Of a stretch of 64,000 bases of DNA, positions 41,660-51,500 are shown in pieces. Both the position numbers and the translations under genes were made by a program. Position 1 is the stretch's first letter, and each line of letters starts with the position of its first letter. The notes below the pieces were generated by a model, which was not told the DNA's origin, made no database searches, and saw only the letters and a program-made list of their open reading frames with translations. The DNA lies in the NCBI RefSeq assembly GCF_901709675.1, contig NW_023590234.1:37611-101610 (forward strand). The letters are read 5' to 3'. Source of the stretch: Syngnathus acus. Lineage: Eukaryota; Chordata; Actinopteri; Syngnathiformes; Syngnathidae.

Positions 41660-42157
41660 GAACGACCACATAGACTCTGTCCGAAAGAAGGCCCAGCACC
41701 AGCTGTACTTCCTGAGACATCTCAAGAAGTTCAACCTGCCGCGGGAGCTGCTGAAAACCTTCTATACTGCCATCATCCAGTCTGTCCTCTGCACCTCCAT
41801 CACTGTCTGGTTTGGATCGGCCTCCAAACAAGACAAGCACAGACTGCAGTGGACAATCAAGACTGCGGAAAAGATAATTGGAATCAACCTCCCATCTATC
41901 CAAGACTTGTACCGGTCCAGGACAGGGAAACGTGCAAGTAACATCTCTACAGACCCTTCTCACCCAGGTTGCAGTCTGTTTGAACTACTCCCCTCCGGAC
42001 GGCGTTATAGAGCTATGTACGCCAAAACCAGCAGACACAGAGACAGCTTCTTCCCCCAGGATGTTGCTCTGATGAACTCACACCACTCTTAGAGTCTCAG
42101 AGTCATTGTTGTGCAACAACATCCTGCTCTCCACACCTTTTTTTGAACGGTCTACAC
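41660..42157 (+). mobile_element. 5'-truncated L2 LINE
   Basis: RT C-terminus (frame to the stop at 42092) nearly identical to the 19.2-22.4 kb copy (IIQSVLCTSITVWFGSASKQ, LLPSGRRYRAMYAKTSRHRD). It starts right after tRNA-Ser member 9, and its 3' UTR is cut at 42157 by a hAT element. Confidence 0.85.
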
Positions 42158-42890
42158 CAGGGGTGGGCAAACATTTTGACTTGCGGGCCGAATTGGGTTC
42201 TAAATTTTGACCGGGGGGCCGAACCAGGAGCAGATGGATGTAGTGTTTGTGTGAAGTAATATAAATGACATGTAAAGGTCATTGCATAAAAGGTTTTTAC
42301 TTTTAGTAGATACTAAAGCATGGATATTAAAAAAAAGCTTTTTGAAAACAAATGCATTTATTAACAGCATTAAAAAAATATTTCACCAAAAAACTACTAT
42401 CAGTGATTCTTATTAAATACGACACTGTTATGATGAATAGCATTTTCCATAACTTCAGCGCCTGCAGGTCAGATTTATGAAATATGTTTATCTAATGAGG
42501 CGAAATCACATCCAACGGCAAACATTCTGACCAAATACATCATCTTGAAGAATCAGTGAAAGAATACATCTAAATAAAGTAATAAAGAAATCAATAGTAT
42601 TGTTGGTTTCCCTTTTTTGCTAGTGCATCATAGTCTGGAGTAAAATTTGTTGTGGTAATTCTTAGGATAGAGCCGAGGTGTCGGTCCGTTAACCTAGATC
42701 TGTGACGGGCTTTGTTGACGTTCATGCGGCTGAACGTCTTCTCACACACGTAGGTCGAGCCAAATTGTCCACTCTTTTTTAACATTCGGCACTCAGTGTC
42801 CACCTTTCTTTTCTTCGGGCCCCTCATTTTAATGGAAGGATTCCAGGGGAAGGTTTGTGGGTGGCATTAGCATAAAACTGTATCTGAAAG
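42158..42890 (-). mobile_element. Internally deleted hAT element
   Basis: It starts CAGGGGTGGGCAAACATTTT. The minus-strand frame 42827-42591 opens with a transposase-like N-terminus (MRGPKKRKVDTECRML) and passes within a few residues to the C-terminal dimerisation region (GSTYVCEKTFSRMNVNKARH), so the whole catalytic middle is deleted within an open frame. A matching right end is not seen. 42890-43243 holds nothing I recognise. Confidence 0.7.
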
Positions 42891-43243
42891 CTCAGCGCGC
42901 GAATTACGAGAATACTGACGTCACAGCCTACACTCGAAATTTGGCACTGATAGATGAAATTACTACGTACTACTGAGTACGCACAACTTTTACTTCCTTA
43001 ATACACAATGATGGTATTTATTTAAAGATTGAAGCACACGTCCACCTCCTTCAATGTTACACGTGAATGCACATACAGAGAGAAGTTTTATTCATTTTGA
43101 TCAGGCTACATGAAGCAAAATATAAAGGTGAATGTAATTCTCATTAATGGAATAAATTACTCCTTTTGACTAGCAGGGGGGTTTGTGTGCACATGAAACC
43201 TCGAGAAATGAACCTATTTGCAAACCGTTTGGTGGGAAAGCCT

Positions 43244-43696
43244 TGTTAGGGTTTACAGATTATTTTGATCGTATGATTATGTTGGAATGTAGACTAGAAT
43301 TATTAACTTTGTTTAAACCTTCTACCTTTCCTTGACTCTGAAAAGTTTAACCATTCAGTTGTTGAAACTTTCCAAATGGTGTGGAAACATTCTTGCTTAG
43401 TTAGTCATCTAAAATGCTCCACTAGTTTCTGTTTCCACGACCTTGTAAAACAATGAGCTGGGACCCTCCGCACTGATTAACCAGTTGCTGAGGTGACCAC
43501 CAAACATGTCCAATGTCAACCCCACCCTGCTTTCTCGCAATAAATGCTCTCTTGCAAGAATCCAAAGTCAGACCTCATTCGATCATCGCTGTACGCACAG
43601 CGACAAATGACTCTCCACTTGCAAGTGCTCAAAAAGGGCATACTGTCTCCCGTGTGGTTCTTGCAAAAATAAGTTAGAGTGAGCACCACTCTAACA
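43244..43696 (+). mobile_element. Solo LTR, same family as 24.3 kb
   Basis: TGTTAGGGTTTACAG to CACCACTCTAACA (TG...CA), with a polyadenylation signal in CAATAAATGCTCTCTTGC. No clear target duplication. The 24336-24720 copy is the reverse complement with the same ends. Confidence 0.75.
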
Positions 43697-44860
43697 GTAA
43701 GAGGATTGAAGGTAAAAACAGTTGTATGTTTTAGTCCGTGTACTTTTGGTATGAGAGAACGGGAAATGATCCCATCTTTGTGTTTCATTTTAAAATTTGT
43801 AATTTCATAACTTTATTCAACACAAATCAGGAAACAAAATACGACCGTAATTTCTCAAATGAGTGTTCAGAAATGCTCTATATCTCTCTTGTGTCGCAAA
43901 TAATTAAGGCTTTTGACATTGCTGGCATGGTTTGGAGTGTAATTCATCTCCCCTGCGATGGTGGCGTTCGATATTTGACATTTGAATATAAATCTGTCAT
44001 TTTACTTTAGGAAGTAAAAGTTGTTTTCTAGGAATCCATACTTGTGATGTATGAGGAAAAACAATCGGGAGCATTCTTCAAAAAGATAGACCTACAGCCA
44101 ACAAAAAGGTTTCTATACGTTCTGTTGGGTTTGCAGCTTCGTAGTCCATTTCCCTTCAGACACAACTCGATGGATGGTGGCGTTTTGTATTCACTTCTTT
44201 ATTGTTCCTCGCACACTCTCATTTGTTTTCGCCTGCGCTTCTTGGCGCGCTTCCTTTTATTTACTTCCTACTTCCCATTGCCGCAAACAAGGTAAAAACC
44301 AACGTAAAGTGTCCTCAGTACATAAAAGAGAAAACGTCACGTCACTGCGGTAAACACAAAATACGGCATAAGACACCGAACAAATGACACAGTGAAATAT
44401 ATAATAATAATATAATGAAAGCACAAATAACTCAACAGGGTGTCTCCTTTATTTGGTGCCACACTTGAATGGCGTTGAAAGATTTGCCCTCAATTGAGCG
44501 GCACCTTCTGCTATGCTTGTTTTAGCCACTTGGGGGCAGCATGATGCAAACAAATAATTTCACAACTGACTTGTTGCAGTAATGTTAACTCATTTTGACA
44601 AAAAATAAATAAAAAATGAACGTATGCCTCTACAGCAGGCCCCCGGTCAGATTTCATACGGCCCGCAGCTTTGGTCTTATAATGTATTATTTATGGCCTG
44701 CCTGCACTGTCAAACTGAATAAAAAAACCTCAGTGCCTCCCCAGTCACGAACCTCACCGCACGTCACTGGTTACAGTCGAGTTGACAGTGAGTGGCAGCG
44801 ACGCTTCTTTCTACACCTGCACCGTCTTGTTGTGGTTTTCTAATTAGTTTCTTTTGGTTT
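43697..44860. other. No recognised gene upstream of lectin locus
   Basis: The open frames here have no family features. A hAT-like terminal wording (GGCCCCCGGTCAGATTT) occurs near 44637. The first exon and signal peptide of the lectin gene were not found. Confidence 0.35.
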
Positions 44861-44864
44861 TCAG

Positions 44865-45230
44865 CTTCCTTCTGTGACTGGCGAGCTCCTGTACAAGGAC
44901 TCTTGTTACCATTTTGAGGGCACACGTAAAACCTGGCAAGCGGCTGAGGATTTCTGCGAGGAGAAGAGAGGTCACCTGGCCAGCCTCCACTCACTGGTTG
45001 TCGGATAATTTTGTTTGGTGAGCGCCAAGACAAACTGGCCATGCCAGCAATCGACCCGCAATGTTTCACAACAAGTGTTTGTTCTGCTTTCCATAAGCTC
45101 AACAGCCACTAGGATGGTTTTCTTGGCTGGGACTCAAGAAGAACGATGGCAAATTTGAGTGGAGTGACGCATCATCCACACGTGTGCAACAGATCAAGGT
45201 CCAAAAAGTTGTCAATTGGCCAGAATGAAG
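44865..45230 (+). pseudogene. C-type lectin domain 1, exons a and b
   Basis: Exon a (44865-45017; acceptor TTTTCAG, donor GTGAGC) encodes LLYKDSCYHFEGTRKTWQAA, EDFCEEKRGHLASLHS, a typical CTLD start, then meets a TAA after an apparent extra G near 45001. Exon b (from 45106) reads WLGLKKNDGKFEWSD, the WLGL core. Phases of a and b do not match as written. Confidence 0.6.
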
Positions 45231-45647
45231 CCGTCATGCGTGATAGCAAAAGTTAAAAAGTGTCATTTTAGCAGAACAAAGTTTTATTGAATTAGTAGGA
45301 AAAATCTGACAAGAATGCTCTCCCTGTCAAATAGATTTGAATTTGACTTGCCTTGAGTCATGTTACAAGACAAACAGGTGTTTTCCTTTTATGAAGATTC
45401 AAATTGTGATCAGTAGAATCAAAATGCACCGTTCATTTTACAGGGATACATTTTTCATTGAAAGTTTCAATCTGAAATGGGAAGGAGGTTGGAATATGGC
45501 AACAATTCTGATTGTGAGAAAGATGTTATGAAAATGAATTGGAGGAATTTGAATCAATAAAGTGACTTCGAAGGAATTTGGTGGGAGGCCATTTGAACAA
45601 CTGCAACACCTAACACGCTCAAGTCACGTCCGCTGTATCCTCCACAG

Positions 45648-45865
45648 GATGACTTCCCGTGGTATCTTCCTAAAACACCATATAAATGCTCCAAATTGAC
45701 GAGTGATGGTAAAGTTTACATGGACATTTGCAAAACCCTTCGTCCATCCATCTGTCAAAAAAGTCAGAAAGTCACAAACCTCTCATTTGCCCTTTGTCTT
45801 CTGGTTGCGCTCAGCAGCAACCTGCTCGGCAACACCGACTCGCAGGAACACACGTTCATACAAGG
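45648..45865 (+). pseudogene. CTLD 1 C-terminal exon
   Basis: After acceptor CCTCCACAG the frame reads YKCSKLTSDGKVYMDICKTL, PSICQKSQ, the last disulphide segment of a CTLD. A hydrophobic stretch (FALCLLVALSSNLL) follows before a GTAGGC donor. Confidence 0.5.
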
Positions 45866-46116
45866 TAGGCTGTCCACCGTGTAATGTGCTTGATGAAAGA
45901 ATCCATGCAGAAGAAAGTGAAATTGAGAGACCACCGACTCACATCAACTTTTTGCCAAGTTTCTTTCATTCCAAAGAAAAGACCAAAAATAAGCTTGTGG
46001 CCCCCACCGACAAGAACATGACCCAGACGTCCCCCACACTTCATTATGGTTAAGCGTTTCGCACATGCACCTGTAAGATGTTTCAGCCTCGTGTTCCTGT
46101 TACCTTTGACCCAAAG

Positions 46117-46416
46117 GTCTTCTGCCAAATGCTTCCTCTTTGTGGTTGGACGCCAACGACACCATGGTTGAAGACGGCAGCAAGCAGCCTGACCAATCCT
46201 CACTGAGTTCCGTCCAGTTGGCCGCAAGTGGGTCTAAAACCTGGCCGGAAATGTTCATTTCCATGGAGGAACGGAGAGCGCTGAGCGTCTGTGGTCTCCT
46301 TCCAGGTAACCCTGGTGATCCATCCGGCCGACGCTGCAACTCCTTATTCAGTGGCAAGGGCGGCCGGGAAGTTGGCGATTGCGAGAAGAAGCGCGGCTAC
46401 GTCTGCAAGAGAAGAG
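46117..46416 (+). pseudogene. CTLD 2, middle and C-terminal part
   Basis: Acceptor ACCCAAAG at 46116. The frame reads ASSLWLDANDTMVEDGSKQP and, near 46330, DPSGRRCNSLFSG, VGDCEKKRGYVCKRR, then donor GTAAAT. An unrecognised intron may lie between the two parts (CTCCTTCCAG at 46292-46301). The N-terminal exon of this domain is absent. Confidence 0.55.
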
Positions 46417-46650
46417 GTAAATCAAGATGCTTGACCGATTCTCCCCAACATGTGTCATTAGCTGAGAGGACTGAAGTGGCAATTGTTAGTTTTTTTGTCT
46501 GATGTCAGTGATGATGCCAGGTGACGCAATTGGCTGAAACTGAATGAAGGCGTGGTCCGCTTGTTTGTCACATCCGGATTTCTCCAAATGCTGAAGAATA
46601 CAAAAAACATGGTGCTGTTACGTCAGAATCATCCCAAAATGTGTCCTCAG

Positions 46651-47290
46651 TCGTTCAGACGTGAATGGATCAAAGGGTGGCGCCGCTTCGGCTCCAACTG
46701 CTACAAGAAGATGGAGACCACTAACGGTTGGGTGGGGGCTCATTACGATTGCGTCTGGGAGGGCGGCGACCTGGTTTCCATCACCTTGCATACGAGGAAA
46801 TCTTTGTGAAGAAGCAAATGGGCGACAAGCCGTTCTGGATCGGACTCTTCAATCTGGTGAGACGGAAGCGCAAGCAGGCGGCTGTTGGCTTGCTACTGGT
46901 AGTTGACTGACAATGGGTTTGGACTCTGCAGAAGACTCTGGTGTCAGTTTTTTTGAAGCGGGAGAAAAGAAGCTGACTTGGTCCAACACCGCTGTGATGC
47001 CGACCTACGCCAACTGGTACTCAGGTCAAGACGGAAGGTAAGAAGGTCCCCTCTTTGTGCTCTTTCATTGACAGGTGGGACACACAGCGAGATTATGGAA
47101 CCCGTCTGCAAAACTTGAGAGAGCGCACACATCGACGGATGTGTCTCTCGCTTTTCACGACTTCTCCCGACAGTGCCAACGTTGGTTCCTGTGCGTACAT
47201 CAACCAAGGTGTGCACTACAGCAGTCAGCCTGGAAATTGGAGACATGGCTCGTGCGGATCGTCATTGGCGTACATGTGCGAGCGGTCGCG
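46651..47290 (+). pseudogene. CTLD 3, three exons
   Basis: Exon a 46651-46856 (GWRRFGSNCYKKMETTNGW, GGDLVSI, then EEIFVKKQMGDKPFWIGLFN), with a one-base frame break near 46782. Exon b 46932-47037 (GEKKLTWSNTAVMPTYANWY) needs one more T in the run at 46948-46954 to stay in phase. Exon c 47174-47290 (NVGSCAYINQGVHYSSQPGN, SSLAYMCERS) is in phase with b. All landmark cysteines and WIGL are present. Confidence 0.65.
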
Positions 47291-47399
47291 GTGTATCTTT
47301 GCTCCCCCCCCCCCCCCCTCGAAAGAAGCCGGCAGTGCGTAGAGCACCAACAAGAATGTTTCAAAATCTTGTTGCACATTTTACCATTTACTTGCAAAG

Positions 47400-47704
47400 G
47401 TCTGTACATTTTTCATCCGAGCGCTCCCTCTCTGTGGTTGGGCGTCAACAAAAACAACACGAAAGACGGCAGCGGGTGGACTGACGGATCCCCGTTTGGT
47501 ACATCGTCATGGACGGAGGTGGTCAAAAACCCAACCGATGTTTGTCTGCGACGTTGCGGAGGCACGGAGCTGAGGCATCTGTGTCCTCCTTCCAAATGAC
47601 CCCGGTGACCTCTCTGGTGCGTCCTGTCTTTCCTTACTCACAAGCAACGTCCCTGGAAGTTTGACGATTGCCGGAAGAAGAGAGGCTAATCTGCAAGAAA
47701 AGAG
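47400..47704 (+). pseudogene. CTLD 4 remnant
   Basis: Paralogue of CTLD 2: SLWLGVNKNNTKDGSGWTDG at the start and DDCRKKRG ... CKKRG at the end, with the same exon start phase and final donor. A stop at 47598 and one base missing near 47691 (GGCTAATCTGC against GGCTACGTCTGC in CTLD 2) break it. No N-terminal exon in the 110 bp upstream, which contain a C run. Confidence 0.6.
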
Positions 47705-47772
47705 GTAAGACATGGCGACGCTCGGCCGATTCTCACACGGGCCGACTCGAGTCTTTTGCTTTTGTCTTGCAG

Positions 47773-48371
47773 GAAACACATTTAAGGAGATCCTTTTTCT
47801 GCAAAAAACGTTCTGCTGACCTCGTATGTGAGGCTGAGAGTGAGAAGCAAAGCCACATCAGCATCCAGTCCGCCTTTTACGGTCGGCGGAGTGACGACGT
47901 TTGCCAGGAGGACAGCGACTCATACGACGACTACTCATTCCACGACGACTCATTCGACGACAGTAAGAGCTGAGAATCCACCATTTTGATGGTTCCAATT
48001 AAGGCCTACCTCTGAAGGCTCATTCAGCGTGTCTCCAAACAATTTCGGCATGCTACGTAACGTAATGAAAATGAAGAAATGCTTACAAGCCGTTCAGATG
48101 CCAGAATGGCTCTGTATGCAGAAACAGAAAGATGCTAGTTTGGTCAACTATGTCTTGTTGAACTTATTCAAGGTGCATCAATGCTCATTAGGCCCACTTA
48201 CACTCACTGGTGTCTCGTAACTTGCAGAGGACTGCTCAGTGGAAGGCATCCTCCCTTGCTACAGGGAAATGTGCAACAGCCAGCAAAAATGCCACATTGA
48301 GCTTTTGAAGGACCAGTCCTGCCCTGCCACCTACAAATATCTGCAGATGGTCTATAGCTGTGAACAGAAAA
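47773..48371 (+). CDS. SUEL/Gal-lectin domain, two exons
   Basis: Exon 1 47773-47965 encodes ADLVCEAESEKQSHISIQSA, FYGRRSDDVC and an acidic Asp/Ser/Tyr-rich insert. Exon 2 48228-48371 encodes CNSQQKCHIELLKDQSCPAT, YKYLQMVYSCEQK. The YGR...C, C-N-x-x-x-x-C and YKYL...Y-C landmarks are those of rhamnose/galactose-binding SUEL domains. The frame of exon 1 is correct only if the A run at 47803-47808 is one base shorter. The exon 2 donor (GTGGGA) gives phase 1, as the next exon needs; reading through gives a stop at 48389. Confidence 0.7.
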
Positions 48372-48525
48372 GTGGGATTAACGTCTCGTGATCTTCCACT
48401 CTGCACTGAATCTAGGACTCTTCAAATTCCCAAAAAACAATGCAAGGAGTCCCACAAGGGGTTTGACGGCCAGATTTTTTTTTAATCGTCCGTTCCAAAT
48501 TAAAATGAGTTTTGGCTGTCCTCAG

Positions 48526-51500
48526 TATGTCTCGATAGTCTGGGCATCGCCGACGGCAGCGTTGCAGACTCTTCCTTCAAAGCCTCCTCAATGAAAGACG
48601 CCACCCCAGAAAAAGCCCGCCTCAACGGGGAGTCCTGCTGGAAGCCGTCAAGAAATCGTACGTAGAAAATTGACCGCTTGGCACTTTGGTCTCCTGAGCT
48701 TTGGAATGTCTGCCTCCTCCAGCCGTCGGCAGCTGGATCCTGGTGAACATCGGCTACAAGAGAAAGGTGACGGCGATCGTGACCCAGGGGTGTGATAGCA
48801 ACAATACTCGCTCCTGGGACATCAAACTTGAGATGAGACTGAGCGTTGATAGGAGGAAGTGGACCAAACACCCGGACGGGAAGGTGAGCGCGGGGGGGCC
48901 AATCAAGTCGACTGTGACCGCATCCTTCAATATTGTCACAACAAACAAGGAAACATTCCATTTTGTCAGGCTCAGAGCAGGGAGAGGACTCGAATGCAGA
49001 GTTCAAACAAAGGAATTTATTTCCTCCACGGAAAAAAACAGCACCAGGAACAAAAAGCGCCTCAAGATGAGGGAAAAAGGCAAAAGCAAAAAGCGCCTCA
49101 ACACGAGGGAAAAAAGGCTGAGAACAGCAAACAAAAGGCGCCTCAAACTGAGGGAAAAACGAAGGCAAAATCCAACGAACAAACACAGAGCTTGGGCAAA
49201 AAGGCTTTCACGGGGAATATCTGTGACTAAGGAATCGCTGGTGATCATGACAAGCAAGACGCACTGGCACAAGACAAGGGGAAAACGCAGGCTAAATACA
49301 CACACGGAAGGGGGAGGACACAGGTGCAGACGATCAGGGCGGACGACACGGTGTACGTAGTTGGATAACAGGAGGTCAAGTGGACTGCCGTGCAGGGAAG
49401 GACCCACGATCTGAAACGTGATATACAAAATAAAACAGGAAGTGATAATACGACGGACAGGACAAAACAAAACAATCCACAAAACCCGACAGCATGACAT
49501 AACCCCCCCCTCTAGGGCCGGATCCCAGACGGACCAGGAGCATCGGGGTGAGCAGCGTAGAAGTCATCCAGCAGACCGGGATCCAGGATGTAACTGCGCG
49601 GCACCCATTGCCGCTCTTCTGGCCCATAACCCTCCCAGTCGACCAGGAACTGCCAGCCCCTTCCCTTCCTGCGCACGTCCAGCAGCTCCTTGACCGTGTA
49701 CGCAGGCCCACCCCCCACAGTCCGCGGAGACGGGGGCGGCACGGGAGCCGGCACCATCCCACTCTCCCTGACTGGCTTAATCTTCCCGACGTGGAAGGTG
49801 GGATGCACGGCAAGGGACCGGGGCAGGTGAAGTCGTACAGCGGCTGGATTCACGACCTTGGAAATGGGGAATGGCCCCACAAAACGGGGGGCCAGCTTCC
49901 CGGAGCCCACCTGGAGGGGAAGGTCCCGGGCGGACAGCCAGACCCGTTGGCCCCGCTGGTAGGCGGGCGCCGGCCGACGTCTCCGGTCGGCCATCCTCTT
50001 TACTCTGTCCCCCTGGCGGACCAGCGTGGCACGTGCTGCCGCCCAGATGCGACGACAGCGCCTTACCACGGCGCGTGCCGAGGTAACGGACACCTCCGGC
50101 TCATTATCAGGGAAGACCGGGGGCTGATAGCCAAAAACGCACATGAAAGGGGACATCCCAGTAGCCGTGGTAGGGAGGGAGTTATGGGCGTATTCCACCC
50201 AGGTCAAGTTTTTACTCCACGTAGAGGGGTTCTGGGCCACTAGGCAGCGGAGGCCTGTTTCCAGCTGCTGGTTAATGCGCTCCGCCTGGCCGTTTGCCTC
50301 CAGGTGATAGCCCGAAGTGAGGCTCACGATGGCCCCTATGTGTTTGCAGAACTCCTTGCAGAACCTGGACAAATTGGGGGCCCCTATCTGACACGACGTC
50401 CCGTGGCAATCCGTGTACCCTAAAAACGTGGTCCATGAGGACTTCGGCCGTTCGCTTTGCTGAGGGTAACTTGGGCAGGGCAATGAAGTGGGCCATCTTA
50501 GAGAACCGGTCCACCACGGTGAGTATCGTCGTCTTCCCCTTGGACGCGGGAAGTCCTGTGACAAAGTCCACAGAGATGTCGGCCCATGGCCGAGAGGGAA
50601 TGGGGAGAGGTTGCAGCAAACCCACACGGGCGCCGGGAGTGTTTTTATTCCGCGCACAGACGGAGCAGGCTGCCACGTATTCCCTGACGTCGGCCCCCAT
50701 GGAGGGCCACCAGAACCGCTGCTGTATGACGTACAGGGTTCTTCGCACGCCCGGATGACAGGCGAGCCGGGAGGTGTGTGCCCAGTGGATGACTTGGGGA
50801 CGCAGCCTGGAGCAACGAACAGTCGATTCACCGGCATTTCCCAGGGGGTGGCTCGTCGCCGTTGGCCTGCTTTACTAGGTCTTCTATGGGCCAGGCTACG
50901 GCCCCCACCACACAGTGAGGACGGAGAATGGGTTCAGGTTCCTTGGCCACCGGATCTGGACTGTAGACGCGCGACAGCGCATCGGGCTTGATGTTTTTGG
51001 CCCCCGGTCTGTAGGGCAAGGTGAAATTGAAACGGTTAAAGAAAAGGGACCAACGAGCCTGGCGTGAGTTCAGTCGTTTAGCGTTCTTGATGTACTGTAG
51101 ATTCTTGTGATCAGTCCAAACCAAGAAGGGTTGTTGGGCTCCCTCCAGCCAGTGTCTCCATTCTTCGAGAGCCTGTTTCACCGCTAACAACTCTCGATCT
51201 CCTACGTCGTAGTTCTGCTCAGCGGGTGTCAGCCGTCGGGACAGGTAGGCGCACGGATGAAGCTTGTTGTCTGCCTGTGACCTTTGGGACAAGACGCGCC
51301 GATTCCCTGACTGGAGGCGTCTACCTCCCCACGAACTGACGAGACGGGTCGGGCAGTGTGAGGATCGGGGCGGAGCTGAATCGCTTCTTCAGCTCCTGGA
51401 AGGCGGCCTCTGCCTTCGCCGTCCAACAGAACGGAACTGTTGGGGAAGTCAGAGCATGCAGCGGAGCCGCTGTGGCGCTGAAGCCTCTGATGAATCGTCT

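Noticed and set aside
43738-44295. Two ~85-90 codon frames upstream of the lectin locus
   Set aside because: AT-rich, no splice logic or homology; not accepted as the missing first exons.
46024-46116. Additional CTLD N-terminal exon before CTLD 2
   Set aside because: No cysteine or aromatic CTLD landmarks in any plus frame between 45865 and 46116.
48500-49186. 228-codon minus-strand frame upstream of the gypsy element
   Set aside because: It runs from LTR sequence antisense through lectin exons; chance openness.
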